From Yponomeuta sedellus (Eukaryota > Arthropoda > Insecta > Lepidoptera > Yponomeutidae): a stretch of 64,000 bases of DNA. Below the pieces are notes generated by a model. That model was not told where the DNA came from and ran no database searches. It was given only the letters and a program-made list of their open reading frames with translations. The DNA lies in contig OW203721.1 of the NCBI GenBank assembly GCA_934045075.1, positions 754,001 through 818,000 of the forward strand. Reading direction: 5' to 3'. The stretch's first letter is position 1. Each line of letters starts with the position of its first letter. The position numbers were made by a program, and so were the translations under genes. Below are positions 29,856 to 40,207 of this stretch, in pieces.

Positions 29856-31061
29856 ATGGGAAAAGACGCAAATTCAAGACGAGCGAGCCGCCAAGCTGAC
29901 TTTGAAGACGCAGAAGCTGGTGGTTCAGATGGAAAACCAAAACCAAGCATGCTTTATACTGAGGAGCTGATACCCAAGTTTAGTGGGCAAGACAAGACAG
30001 AGTCATCGGCTCGATGGGCCCAGGAGGTGGACGAGAATGCTGAGATCTTCGGCTGGACGGCCCTGCAACAACTTATTATAGGCAGACGATCCCTGATCGG
30101 CACGGCAGCCTTGTGGCTACGGTCAGAAAAACCCTTCAAAACTTGGGAAGATCTAAAGACGGCTCTGGTAAAAGAATTTCCTGATGCAATAGACGCAAAA
30201 ATGATCCATGAACTGATGAGTAGCAGAAAGAAAAGAACGGGTGAAACATGTTTAGATTACTTGCTGGTAATGAAGGAGCTTGGAAAACGCGGCAAGATGC
30301 CCGACTATGTAGCCATAAAATACATAATCGACGGAATACAAGACGTAGAAACTAATAAAATAATGATGTATGGTGTAACTACGTACGGGGACCTAAAGGA
30401 GAAGATAAAGATATATGAAGCTATCAAGCAAAAGACTGCGAGTGCAAGACGAGGACCGGCTAACAACTATGTGCCTACTATGACTGTGGCAGCTGCGCCT
30501 GCGCCAGGCAATAGGACGGCTACGCGACTGTGCTACAGCTGTGGAGAGAGTAGACATATGTCAGCAGACTGCCCCTACAAACAGATGGGATTAAAATGTT
30601 TCCGCTGCAACGAGTTCGGGCATATCGCGTCGCAATGTCAACAACCAGGCGGCAACCGGCGAAGCAATGATGTGATTGGGCGAGGTCAACCAGGTATGCA
30701 GCAACTTCAGAGTGGACCGAGGCGCGCGATGTTCACTACGGAGCCCCAGCACGACAATTCACCGATTCGGAACGACGACCAACGTGAATATAGCAACACT
30801 AGTGGCAGCGACGTGAACTTAGTGCGAAACAAAGATGGCGAAAACGTAAACAACAAACCAATGGTGAAGATCGAGATCAGTGGAACTACGACGATATCTT
30901 CTGAATGTTTGATCGATACTGGCAGCGAAGTTAATCTCATGACGGACGAACTCTATAGAAAAATCGGCTCACCAAGTTTTGAAGCAGGAAATAATGTGAA
31001 GTTATCGGGACTCGGTTGTTTACAGGTTATTTCGAAAGGTGAACTTGTCTGTGAAAATTAG
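29856..31061 (+). CDS. gag: Gypsy Gag with N-terminal part of the protease
   Basis: 401 codons from ATG. Residues about 30-200 form a retrotransposon Gag capsid-like helical region (PKFSGQDKTESSARWAQEV, LIGTAALWLRSE). Two CCHC zinc knuckles follow: CYSCGESRHMSADC near residue 225 and CFRCNEFGHIASQC near 248, which bind RNA during packaging. The retropepsin catalytic triad DTGSE is at residues 354-358. The frame stops at 31059-31061, before the protease domain ends. Pol continues it in the +1 frame, so protease is encoded across a frame change. Confidence 0.92.
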   Translation: MGKDANSRRASRQADFEDAEAGGSDGKPKPSMLYTEELIPKFSGQDKTESSARWAQEVDENAEIFGWTALQQLIIGRRSLIGTAALWLRSEKPFKTWEDLKTALVKEFPDAIDAKMIHELMSSRKKRTGETCLDYLLVMKELGKRGKMPDYVAIKYIIDGIQDVETNKIMMYGVTTYGDLKEKIKIYEAIKQKTASARRGPANNYVPTMTVAAAPAPGNRTATRLCYSCGESRHMSADCPYKQMGLKCFRCNEFGHIASQCQQPGGNRRSNDVIGRGQPGMQQLQSGPRRAMFTTEPQHDNSPIRNDDQREYSNTSGSDVNLVRNKDGENVNNKPMVKIEISGTTTISSECLIDTGSEVNLMTDELYRKIGSPSFEAGNNVKLSGLGCLQVISKGELVCEN

Positions 31062-33837
31062 TAGTGACATTTATAATAACGTAATGTTTTACGTCGTAGA
31101 GAAGAATAGTTTACCCTATAGTGTCATTGTGGGACAGGATTTCCTAAAAAGTGTGTTACTAATTATGAAAGACGGGTGTGTTAGGCTATTACCGAAAGAT
31201 GACGAGTGGATGAAGCAAGTGGAGTGTATGTCTTGTGATGTTGTAGATTACATTGGCGAGAACCAGTACAAGGAGCGGCTGACGGAGATGGTGGAGAGCT
31301 ACCAGCCGTTACAGGTCAAGGAGGCTCCCATCCAACTGAAAATCGTGTTGAAGGATGACATTCCTGTCGCCCAGCGGCCAAGACGCATCTCACTAGCGGA
31401 ACAAAAGGTAGTTGAACAGCAAGTAACCGAGTGGCTGGAGAACAACATTATCCAGGTGAGTTACTCAGAGTACGCTAGCCCTTTGGTTCTAGTAAAAAAG
31501 AAGGACGGAGACATCAGAGTCTGCGTAGATTACCGGTTAATAAACAAAAAGATGGTTAAAGATGAGCATCCATTACCCATAATTGAAGATATCATAGATA
31601 AGTTACAGTGTGCTCGAGTGTACAGTGTACTGGACCTCAAACAAGGGTTTTTCCATTTGAAAGTATGTCCTGAGTCAGTGAAATATACAGCGTTTGTGAC
31701 ACATCATGGGCAATATGAATTCCTACGCGCACCATTTGGCTTGATGAATTGTCCGAAGTATTTTATGAGATTTATTTCAATGATTTTTAGGGAGCTAATA
31801 TCACAGGGAAAAGTTGTAATTTTCGTGGATGACATTCTCATTCCAGCTAAAGACAGCGATCAGGCCATGGAAAGACTTGAAGAGGTGCTGCACTTAGCTT
31901 CACAATATGGTTTGAAGTTCAACTGGAAGAAAGCTCGACTGATGTGCCGTGAAGTTGAATACTTGGGCCATCTCATCAAGGACGGTGAGGTCAGACCATC
32001 GCCAGAGAAGACGGACTCCGTGGTAAGATACCCTGAGCCTAAGAATGTTAAGCAGCTGCACAGCTTTATAGGACTTACCTCTTATTTTCGAAAATATATA
32101 GAAAACTATGCAGTCATTGCAAAGCCATTAACCGATCAGCTAAAAAAGGATGCAGTCTTTGTTTTTGATGACGAACAGAGACATTCTTTTGAAACATTGA
32201 AGCGTAAGTTAGTAAGTAGCCCTGTTCTGAAGATCTTTGACCCCAGATTACCAACGGAACTGCACACTGATGCATCAGGTGTTGCTTATGCTGCAATTTT
32301 GATACAATGGCATGATGATGGACCCCACCCGGTGTACTTTATGAGTAAGAGGACGACGGAAGCCGAAAGCAGGTACACTAGCTACGAACTGGAAGCTCTA
32401 GCTATAGTTCAAGGTGTGAAAAAGTTTAAACATTACCTTTATGGGATTCATTTTAAAATTATTACAGATTGCCAAGCATTCGAACTGACTTTGAAAAAAA
32501 AAGATCTGACAACTCGAGTGGCCAGATGGGTGTTATTGCTGGACGAGTATGACTACGAGGTGGAACACAGATCTGGCAGTAAGATGAAGCATGCAGACGC
32601 ACTCAGCCGAAATCCCTGCATAGTTGCTGTGGTGAGTAACCTCCATGATCAACTAAGACGGGCTCAAGCGAATGACGACGGATTGCAAGCCATAATAACG
32701 ATTTTGAAAGAAAAGCCGTATGAGGACTACTATTTAGACGGCACACTACTTTACAAAGGTACACAGAAACTTTTAGTCGTACCAAGGAGCATGGAACAAG
32801 AAATACTTAAGAGAATTCATGAAAAAGGTCACTTTTCAAAGAGGAAAATGATGGACTTGATCACTAAAGACTATTACATACGAGGCTTAGATAAAAAGAT
32901 AGAAGAGTTCATAGTTAGTTGCGTCCCATGCTTGTTGGCTACTAGAAAAGCGGGAAAGCAAGAAGGATGGTTGAACTGCATCGAGAAAGAAAGTATACCT
33001 TTGCACACACTTCACTGTGACCACATAGGACCCCTGTCCGAGACAAGAAAACATTATAATTACATACTAACTATTGTGGACGCCTTCACCAAGTTTGTGT
33101 GGCTGTTCCCATGCAAGAGCACGACGAGCAAGGAGGTAATTGATAAGTTGCAAATATTACAGCAGACATTTGGCAATCCCACGCGATATGTCACAGACAG
33201 AGGTACAGCGTTTACAAGTGGAGATTTTAAAGATTACTGCGAACGTGAGAGTATACACCATCTTACAATTACCACTGGCGTTCCACGAGGAAATGGGCAA
33301 GTGGAGAGGATCCATAGGACTTTAATTGAAGTATTAACAAAAATATGTATTTCAGAGCCAGCAGCCTGGTATAAACATGTCAGCCGAGTGCAGAGAGCGC
33401 TCAATTCCTCTTATCAGCGCAGCATTGCCACAACGCCGTTTGAGCTACTAATAGGAGCGAAAATGAGAAACAAGGATGATCTAGAGCTTTATAATTTGAT
33501 CTCAGACGAGACCAGAGCATGTTTTTTGCAGGAAAGAGATGAGGCACGGTTGGCTGCTAAGGAGTCTATTTTGGAAATCCAGGAGGAGAACCTGAGGAAT
33601 TACAATAAAGGAAGGAAGGAAAGCCAGAAATATAAGGAAGGAGACTTGGTTGCAATTAAGAGGACTCAATTTGGGGTATGTCTCAAGTTAAAACCCAAAT
33701 ATTTAGGCCCTTATGTAGTGAAAAAGGTGAAGCGGAATGACAGGTATGATTTAGAGAAGTTAGATGCCAGCAGCGAGGGTCCAGGACGTACTTCTAGCTC
33801 GGCAGACCACATGAAGCCATGGCCAGACCATAAATAG
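31039..33837 (+). CDS. pol: Gypsy Pol: protease C-terminus, RT, RNase H, integrase
   Basis: 932 codons, +1 relative to gag with a 23-bp overlap and no ATG start, so it must be made by frameshifting. In order: SVIVGQDFL (retropepsin C-terminal motif); RT with LVLVKKKDGDIRVCVDYR, YSVLDLKQGFFHLKV, LRAPFGLMNCP and catalytic FVDD near residue 262; RNase H with ELHTDASGVAYAAIL, YELEALAIVQ and HADALSRNP; integrase with the HHCC finger (HEKGH to CVPC), D-D-E residues in LHCDHIGP, YVTDRGTAF and GNGQVERIHRTL, and a GPY/F module YLGPYVVKKV. All catalytic residues appear present and there is no internal stop. Confidence 0.94.
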   Translation: MNLSVKISSDIYNNVMFYVVEKNSLPYSVIVGQDFLKSVLLIMKDGCVRLLPKDDEWMKQVECMSCDVVDYIGENQYKERLTEMVESYQPLQVKEAPIQLKIVLKDDIPVAQRPRRISLAEQKVVEQQVTEWLENNIIQVSYSEYASPLVLVKKKDGDIRVCVDYRLINKKMVKDEHPLPIIEDIIDKLQCARVYSVLDLKQGFFHLKVCPESVKYTAFVTHHGQYEFLRAPFGLMNCPKYFMRFISMIFRELISQGKVVIFVDDILIPAKDSDQAMERLEEVLHLASQYGLKFNWKKARLMCREVEYLGHLIKDGEVRPSPEKTDSVVRYPEPKNVKQLHSFIGLTSYFRKYIENYAVIAKPLTDQLKKDAVFVFDDEQRHSFETLKRKLVSSPVLKIFDPRLPTELHTDASGVAYAAILIQWHDDGPHPVYFMSKRTTEAESRYTSYELEALAIVQGVKKFKHYLYGIHFKIITDCQAFELTLKKKDLTTRVARWVLLLDEYDYEVEHRSGSKMKHADALSRNPCIVAVVSNLHDQLRRAQANDDGLQAIITILKEKPYEDYYLDGTLLYKGTQKLLVVPRSMEQEILKRIHEKGHFSKRKMMDLITKDYYIRGLDKKIEEFIVSCVPCLLATRKAGKQEGWLNCIEKESIPLHTLHCDHIGPLSETRKHYNYILTIVDAFTKFVWLFPCKSTTSKEVIDKLQILQQTFGNPTRYVTDRGTAFTSGDFKDYCERESIHHLTITTGVPRGNGQVERIHRTLIEVLTKICISEPAAWYKHVSRVQRALNSSYQRSIATTPFELLIGAKMRNKDDLELYNLISDETRACFLQERDEARLAAKESILEIQEENLRNYNKGRKESQKYKEGDLVAIKRTQFGVCLKLKPKYLGPYVVKKVKRNDRYDLEKLDASSEGPGRTSSSADHMKPWPDHK

Positions 33838-34361
33838 GTAAGTAAGGGGATCTTTTGTTATTATTGCATATTTTGTTTTTGTTGGTATAAAATATGATGA
33901 ATGACTGGTTAGGTGTTGTTATTGTAATGATGAAACTTAGAAGTATGTTACTCTCATAGGTTTATTTTTGTATTGCGTAGATATTAAAAAAAAAAAAACG
34001 ATATGTGTTACACTAAGTTGGATTATACTCCATTTCAAGATGTTGTTTTGTGTTGAATTGTTAAACTTGTTGTTCTAGGCAGGAGTTAATCAATTAATTA
34101 GACTAGCAGGAGTTCTATTTTATTTAAAGATGTGGTTTAAATTTAAAGACTGCTTGCAACACATTGCACTGTAATATAAAATAATTTAACACTGTACATC
34201 AAAATAATATAAGAAAGGGTGTGTAATTATTTGAATAATATAGGTTAATATTACTACAACTTTATTAAGAGTATACACTGTTTGAAAATTTACTGTACTT
34301 TCTATGAAGACTACCTATTGTAAAAGCATGTAATGTTGAGAGGCTGAGGGCAGCCTTTGGT
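33838..34361 (+). other. Gypsy 3' untranslated region
   Basis: AT-rich, no envelope-like frame. Contains an A12 run near 33990. Confidence 0.7.
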
Positions 34362-34375
34362 GCAGGAGGGCCGAG
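34362..34375 (+). other. Polypurine-rich tract
   Basis: GCAGGAGGGCCGAG directly before the 3' LTR. Purine-rich with two C interruptions, the expected plus-strand primer position. Confidence 0.55.
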
Positions 34376-34608
34376 TGTGGGATGTGTGATGAATGGAACG
34401 TTAGGGAGATGTATGAAAAGGAACGTGTTGATTGTGTGAGCGAGAGGGATGGATGGATCTGTGAAACGACATAGAGTAGGATAGATAATAAGGTTTTTTC
34501 TTCTTGCTAAAGACGGACGACGTGCAATTAAGTGTTTTTTTGTTAATTCTTTTAAAAATAAAAAGACGAAAGACTAAGTAAAAATAACAGTTTTTATTTA
34601 CTCCCACA
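34376..34608 (+). repeat. 3' LTR
   Basis: 233 bp, TGTGGGATG to TCCCACA. One visible difference from the 5' LTR. Followed by TACA, the target duplication. Confidence 0.95.
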
Positions 34609-34690
34609 TACATTTGCGAATTTGTAGTCGCAATACCACACGCTAACGGTGAAGGAAAACATCGTGAGGAAACCCGCGGCTTGGTTGGCT
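34609..34690 (+). mobile_element. Family C SINE, right half after the LTR insertion
   Basis: CATTTGCGAATTTGTAGTCG and GTGAAGGAAAACATCGTGAG continue the sequence broken at 26135. Confidence 0.75.
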
Positions 34691-34890
34691 CCGCACGTAT
34701 TGACTAGTCTTTCCTGTGGGCTAGGCCGACTAAGCTGTCAGGGTGGTATAGGTGCTGGGCAAGCCTACACCATCTATAAAACCATGTCCAGGCACTACAG
34801 CGTCGGAGTGGTCCCGTCACCCATCTAGTGTGAGTGAAGATGCCACTGGACGCTGTATAAATCATCTCATTAAGTAGATGCAAAAAGGCC
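34691..34890. repeat. Dispersed repeat shared with 36540-36770
   Basis: GTGGGCTAGGCCGACTAAG, GGTATAGGTGCTGGGC and AAGATGCCACTGGACGCTG occur in both. Both follow a family C body end, so they may be one composite element. Confidence 0.65.
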
Positions 34891-34974
34891 AATATTCTGA
34901 TAGTTTTATTTCTACAGTTTTAACACAAATACAATGTTATATAACTCATACGTTATTATTTACATACTTGCCTT

Positions 34975-35160
34975 GCCCCGCGGTGTTACCCGCAGTTTGT
35001 CGATTTTCACATGGGAATAAGATATTTTTCCGCAGTAAAACGTCCCCTAATGTGTGTATCCAGGGTATCAGGGCTAACTCTGTACCAAATTTTATTGAAA
35101 TCGCTCCAGCCGTTTAGACGTGAAGAAGTCACAAACATACACACTCACAAACCTACTATT
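34975..35160 (+). repeat. Family E copy
   Basis: CCCCGCGGTGTTACCCGCAG, TGGGAATAAGATATTT and CAGCCGTTTAGACGTGAAG, as at 17325-17545. Confidence 0.75.
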
Positions 35161-35269
35161 TACTATGACCCTGCACTAGCGGCGACCAATATGCCTTTGT
35201 TTTCTTTGGGCGCTTTGTATTTTTTTTATTGTTTTATTTAGTCTTTACAGTCTCCTAAGTCACTTGCAG

Positions 35270-35670
35270 GGCTCATCCCTTCACTCAGAGAGTATCAGAG
35301 GCTTAATCCCGGATTGATAATCTCAGAAGAAGTGTGTGAACACCTCAGACACTTATGTTTACTTACGATGTACCTTAATTTTTCATGTATACATGTGTGT
35401 GCAAAACCTAATAATACATAATTTGTCTTACAGTTATATGGCACTGAAATACTAATACACCTCATATCTATACGGCAGAGGTAGGTAAGTAAACATTCCG
35501 CTATCGCACACATATGTATACGTGGAAAGTTACATAGTCGAGTGTCCTATAAGCTTATGAAAAAGACTGCATTAAAACGTAAAGAATTTACATTCTGTTT
35601 GCTGCATGTCAATGTACAGTGTAAAATGTAAGCCGCTGCCTTCGGCTATAGTGTAGTGAAGAAAAGGCTG
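35270..35670. repeat. Family C scrap and reverse LINE 3' end
   Basis: 35275-35370 is a family C body scrap (TCACTCAGAGAGTATC, CACCTCAGACACTTATG). 35575-35670 is the reverse 3' end of the 26453 LINE family (AAAGAATTTACATTCTGTTT, AAGCCGCTGCCTTCGG). Confidence 0.6.
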
Positions 35671-36244
35671 TTGGAAAAAGACATTCCTGAAAGACTGAAT
35701 AAGGATGACTAGTCTCTTTCCCTTTTAGAGAAGGTTCACATCCCCGGTAGTGAACATAATATGTAAACAGAAGGAATGTAAACCTGGTACGGTGCGTCGT
35801 AGTATTAGACGCACAAGTGATACCATTCTTCGAAGGAGATCCATTCGCATATTTAGAAGGCCGTCTCACCTGCCATCACGAGCAGCTTGGTTAAATAACC
35901 CGCCATTTATTTGTGTCTTAATCAACGTGTATCGCACGAGGCAGCGCGCACAATGTGCCATCTCGGGCTGACAATGCGCTTTGTGCGCCCGACAGGGTCG
36001 CCGGTGAAAAGCCCAGAGAAAAGGCGGGATTGGCCGAGAAGTCTGGACTTTGTTGCTGGGAAATGGAACCGAGAATACCACGAGCGCTTTGTGTTCAAGT
36101 ACTGTAGACGGCGCCACGTGCGACTGATCGGAAGGCGAAAAATTCCTCTAGTAGTTTTGAGAACTTTAATTGTAAAAAATAACCTTAATTTACTTTCAAG
36201 GCCATCACTCAACGCGATGGTTTAAACAAAAATACGTCTATAAC
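35671..36244. other. No gene recognised; GC-rich island
   Basis: 35930-36120 is GC-rich with overlapping frames on both strands (up to 104 codons) that match nothing I know. No splice pattern or conserved motif supports them. Confidence 0.4.
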
Positions 36245-36365
36245 TTTACCCATGTATCCCAGAGGGATAGGCAGAGACCAGGGACTGCCACTTGCCACGA
36301 CCCTGACAGATCACCTTCGCTTCATCATTCATTAGTCGTCGCATGCACGTTCGCCGCTTTAGGGT
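36245..36365 (-). pseudogene. RTE-like LINE C-terminal scrap
   Basis: The minus strand reads the DEAK, CQDR and LGY-type end of the same protein as 44105-44290, interrupted after TCATTAGTCGTCGCATGCAC. Confidence 0.65.
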
Positions 36366-36539
36366 ACTTTTTATGTTCCTGGATAAGACTGTAACCACTC
36401 AGCAGTAGGAAGCGGTGGACTGGTGGGCAACGATGATGATTTTTTTGTCGTATTCGTCGAAACGACGACGAAAATCTGCCAAACTGTATCTTGTAAGGAA
36501 GCCCGTTTAGGGAAACATCGTGAGGGATCCGGCGGCTTA

Positions 36540-36770
36540 GTTGGCTCCGCAAGTATTGACTAGTCTAGACTTGTTCTAGACTAGACTCGTTCTTGTGGGC
36601 TAGGCCGACTAAGCTGTCAGGATGGTATAGGTACTGGGCGAGCCTACTCCATCTTAAACCATGTAACAGGCACTGCAGCGTCGGAGTGATCCTTTCACCC
36701 ATCCAGTATGAGTGAAGATGCCACTGGACGCTGTAGAAATCATCTCATTACGTACATGCAGAGGTACCCC
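36540..36770. repeat. Dispersed repeat, second copy
   Basis: Matches 34691-34890, but with a local duplication and inversion TAGTCTAGACTTGT / TTCTAGACTAGACTCG near 36560-36590. Confidence 0.6.
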
Positions 36771-37119
36771 TTAGGCCGCAATAGCAAAACTAACTTCTCT
36801 CAGTCGCGGCGTTCTATTGGATATTCCGTCGAAACTCAACTTGGATTAGGGACAAGTCTAGCGTCCACTTTCACCGCCGGCGCATCCTCGCTGACGCAAC
36901 AAGTGCGGTCGAATTTCAGGCGACTCTCGCCCCTCAGCCCTGAGCGATACGAGCTGCGGATGACTGAATCTTCGAATGGATGTCAGACATTATCCTGCCT
37001 TTCTATTCACTCGCACGACACCGCATGTTATGTACGTGTATCCGATTAAGAAGGCTAGACGTGAAGGCATAGAATACGGACGTTGAGTAAGAAAGAGGTT
37101 TAAATGTGTCTATATTCTT
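36771..37119. other. No gene recognised; GC-richer segment
   Basis: 36800-36960 is GC-rich (CACCGCCGGCGCATCCTCGC). A 113-codon frame crosses it with no recognisable motif. Confidence 0.35.
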
Positions 37120-37215
37120 TTTGTTGCACTTGCTGAGGACGGTTCTTACGGAGAGAAAAATAAAAAAATTAAAGAATCGATTGTTAGGGGATACGAAGTT
37201 CGCTGGGTCAGCTAG
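37120..37215 (+). mobile_element. Helitron-like (Lep1-type) 3' fragment
   Basis: GAGGACGGTTCTTACGGAG, then ACGAAGTTCGCTGGGTCAGC ending CTAG before T. It is the 3' half of the elements at 41285(-) and 59173(+). Confidence 0.7.
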
Positions 37216-37394
37216 TATAGTGAATAGTTACTCATTTACTATAGTTAATTTAATTCTACTTGAGTAACTATCTCAAATTCACTTCATCTTTAGTAATATT
37301 TAAATCTCGGTGTTTTGTATTTGTTTATATTAGTTACTCATTAGTTTTATATTGACACTGGAACCGTGCCGCGCGTGGAGCGCTCATGAGACCG

Positions 37395-37580
37395 GCGCTG
37401 ACTGATAATCCGTGCTGGAATTCGGAATAATGCCCTCAGCAGTATGCTGAGTCAGCTGCCTTTTGCAGCAGCAGAGACACACCGTGACCATCACTTGTAA
37501 ATATTTTGTTAGGTATTCTGTTTTTAGTGTCTCAATGTGTTATGTTGTCTGTATGTATTGTAATGTTTTGTGTAGCTTTT
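37395..37580 (+). repeat. Family G copy, diverged
   Basis: GCGCTGACTGATAATCCG, GCTGAGTCAGCTGCCTTTT and ACACCGTGACCATCACTTG parallel 53020-53160. Confidence 0.5.
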
Positions 37581-37984
37581 AGTCTAGTATTTAGTCTGCT
37601 CCAAAAGCGCTGGCAACTGGTCAGACCCGCGAAAGTGGCGTGAGAGTGGAAAGTGCCGCCATTGTGCGCGGGGCATGCGGCGCGCCTACTCACTGCAACT
37701 CGCATCAAGGGTCAACTCGCATCAAGGGTCTCGTCGCATTAACACCACCAATTCTAAGTCACGTGGTATATTTATAGGCTACATAAAAAAACATATTTAA
37801 GATTTTATGCAACATTGTTAAGAAACATTTTTCTGTACAACGTTTCTGTTTTCTTTACGTGTTTCTGTTATTAAACGGAATAACACAACATAACATTTGC
37901 ATACACAGGCAAATACGAGTACATTCTTCTGGCCCCACTCTAGGATACCCTGTGTGGGGTAATTATATTTATAATATTTTGTCT
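37581..37984. other. No gene; family B tail scrap
   Basis: 37885-37960 is a reverse family B tail (AACATTTGCATACACAGGC, CTAGGATACCCTGTGTGG). GC-richer 37610-37740 has no recognised content. Confidence 0.5.
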
Positions 37985-38665
37985 TATACTATTTTTATTT
38001 TTAATGCACTAACCCGTGCTAAGGAACAAATTTAAAAACCTATTTAGAGGCTAAAAATTTTTTTCTGATGCCGTGAGTCGCCCATTGGCTCAATTGGTAG
38101 AGCGCTGGCACGGATAGCCAGAGGTTGCGGGTTCGAATCCCGGCATGGGTGAAAAAAAAAAAATTGTTTGCCTCTAAATAGGTTTTTAAATTTGTTCCTT
38201 AGCACGGGTTAGTGCATTAAAAATAAAAATAGTGTAATCATGTGGGTACAGTGATATGGTTCCGATGTTAAACCTAACTTGCAAGAGGTTGCGGGTTCGA
38301 ATCCCGGCATGGGTGAAAAAAAAAAAATTGTTTGCCTCTAAATAGGTTTTTAAATTTGTTCCTTAGCACGGGTTAGTGCATTAAAAATAAAAATAGTGTA
38401 ATCATGTGGGTACAGTGATATCGTTCCGATGTTAAACCTAACTGCAAAGTAGGTAGTCGGGGCTGTAAGTAATGCAATTTGCTTAAGTCAGATGTCGCTG
38501 CCTGTACGTAATACAGAGAATAGTGTAAAGAGGTTCGAAATTTCACTGATGCCGGTGAGTCGCCCATTGGCTCAATTGGTAGAGCGCTGGCACGGATAGC
38601 CAGAGGTTGCGGGTTCGAATCCCGACATGGGTGAAATTTTTAGCCTCTAAATAGGTTTTTAAATT
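37985..38665 (+). mobile_element. Family A tandem array (2.5 units)
   Basis: Starts with a long reversed tail (ACTATTTTTATTTTTAATGC, CACTAACCCGTGCTAAGG), then tRNA-like unit 38079-38151, tail, a second 3' half at 38284, tail plus a full head (GTGGGTACAGTGATATCG, GTAGTCGGGGCTGTAAG), then tRNA-like unit 38561-38633 and tail. The spacing of the TGCGGGTTCGAATCCC block is about 160 then about 320 bp. The tail joins directly to a new head, so monomers are linked without an inserted target duplication. Confidence 0.85.
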
Positions 38666-38696
38666 AGTTTTTCTTCTTCTTTAATACATCAGTCAT

Positions 38697-38792
38697 CAGT
38701 GGACTTGGCCCCCGTGGTGGATTATGGCCTATACCTTCCTCAGGGAAGCGACCCGTGCCCCTCGGTGGGGACATAGTGGGTTGATGATGATA
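38697..38792 (+). repeat. Family D fragment
   Basis: GGACTTGGCCCCCGTGG and GGGGACATAGTGGGTTGATG. Confidence 0.7.
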
Positions 38793-38894
38793 GTGTTGAA
38801 CACATCAGCTCGCACTCTTCTTGTTGGACGTTAGCCTCCTGTAAGTCACGCGACTATCCACCTTTTTTCTCGTCCAGCCGCTACCAACAATCTG

Positions 38895-39203
38895 AGTGCT
38901 TAGTGCGAGTATTTTAACTACTCGATCGCGTTAACGTAAACTCATATTTCTATGGCATCGAGGAAGCGCCACCTAGCGACAAGTATGGAAATTAAAATTG
39001 CTGAGTGCGAGTTGTAATGGTTTACGTTGAGAAGTGAACACGCTTACCAGCCAAAGCACGAATAAACGCGAGTGCGAGTTGTACTGTGACAGTGTTTTGC
39101 CAGTTCGTACGGTTAACTTACTCATACTTACTCACTACTCAATGCTTGATTAAAGCGGTAGTAAAGTTATTCGATTGGATCCGTCAAACTCGTACTAAGC
39201 ACT
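38895..39203. mobile_element. Family F MITE, copy 2
   Basis: Full-length, ends AGTGCTTAGTGCGAG and complement. The 3' terminal repeat has one change (CTCGTACTAAGCACT). Confidence 0.85.
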
Positions 39204-39454
39204 ATGCCTCAGTTCGAAAACTTAACCCTATCATGAGTTGTATTTTTTTTCTCATCCCGTCTCAGTTTCGGCGATTTAATCGATGATTAAGCTTTCATAA
39301 TGAGCCGGTAAGGGGAAAGTTGGCTGGCCGATTTGCATGCTAAGCGATAGTTCCAGCAGTGGCTGACATGGAGACCATTTTCCGCTATGCCGAGCTCCCT
39401 AATAGGCTCCCAAAATGAATATCACAGATAGACAGCTGTTTGTCAGGGATCTAT

Positions 39455-39748
39455 CCTTAGAGTCTAATACTAACATAGTTTTTTAATAGAATGATAAGCC
39501 AACAAGCCAAATGGTTGTTATTTGCCTCAATTTGGTAGTCTACAAAGCAATTGCATTCGAGAGGTATAACCCGCGCAAATTAAATAGACATCTCTCGCGA
39601 AGAGGATCGAATCGCGCGAAACGCCGATTTAAGTTGCACGGGTTATACCATTGCAATGCGATTGGGTACCAGACTACCGATAGTGTGAATGAAGTGACAA
39701 TTACCGGACTAATATGACTCTTTTGAACAACTATGCATTTTAGAGACT
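39455..39748 (+). repeat. R1 dispersed repeat (copy 4)
   Basis: CTTAGAGTCTAATACTAAC to CATTTTAGAGACTC, with CGCGCAAATTAAATAGAC and GAGGATCGAATCGCGCG. Confidence 0.75.
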
Positions 39749-39884
39749 CATCCCACTGAAGTTTTGGCGTAGTAGAGTAGGGGCCCTGGCCCCAGCACTG
39801 GGCTCTCTTCGTATGCTGGATATATAGATAATGAAAGCTAATGTGTGCCCCATTTTTTTAAGGAAGCTTATTAACTTCCCACTG

Positions 39885-40207
39885 CAGTGCTGTTCGTGTG
39901 TCTGGCCGCAGCACTTGTCATGTTTTCACGGCCTATGTAAAAAAATAATTAATAATGCCTTAGCATTTAAAGTTATTAATGGCAATCATGGAATCTTATG
40001 CGTATAGGTGGTATCTAATGTATTTGATTTAAGAGGACTTGAGAAAAGATGCTCAGAGTGGAGTTTTTTTTTCCCGCTGCCTTTTTCTCCACTACATTAT
40101 GGCCCGAAGGCGGCGGCTTTCACTTTCATGTTACATTGTACTTTGACATTCAGCAAACAGAATGTAAATTTTTTACGTTGAAATAAATTGAATTGAATTG
40201 AATTGAA
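39885..40207 (+). mobile_element. LINE 3' end (26453 family)
   Basis: GTGTCTGGCCGCAGCACTTG, GAGAAAAGATGCTCAGAGTG and AGCAAACAGAATGTAAATT, ending with AATTG repeats. Confidence 0.85.

Larger units (their letters stand above)
26136..34608 (+). mobile_element. Complete Ty3/Gypsy LTR retrotransposon (8473 bp including a nested LINE)
   Basis: Two 233-bp LTRs differing at one visible position, TACA target duplication at 26132-26135 and 34609-34612, a primer site, gag with zinc knuckles and part of the protease, and pol with RT, RNase H and integrase, then a purine-rich tract. No envelope-like frame follows pol. Without the 3.36-kb LINE and its duplicated 7 bp the element is about 5.1 kb. Near-identical LTRs show a very recent insertion. 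Domain order RT-RNase H-integrase places it in Ty3/Gypsy; the clade is not resolved. Confidence 0.95.

Noticed and set aside
33838..34361. Envelope gene downstream of pol
   Set aside because: No long frame; AT-rich untranslated sequence only.
35911..36225. Overlapping frames in a GC-rich island
   Set aside because: Open on both strands, no known motif, no splice or initiation context; most likely composition.
36708..37049. 113-codon plus frame
   Set aside because: No recognisable domain, and it begins inside a dispersed repeat.
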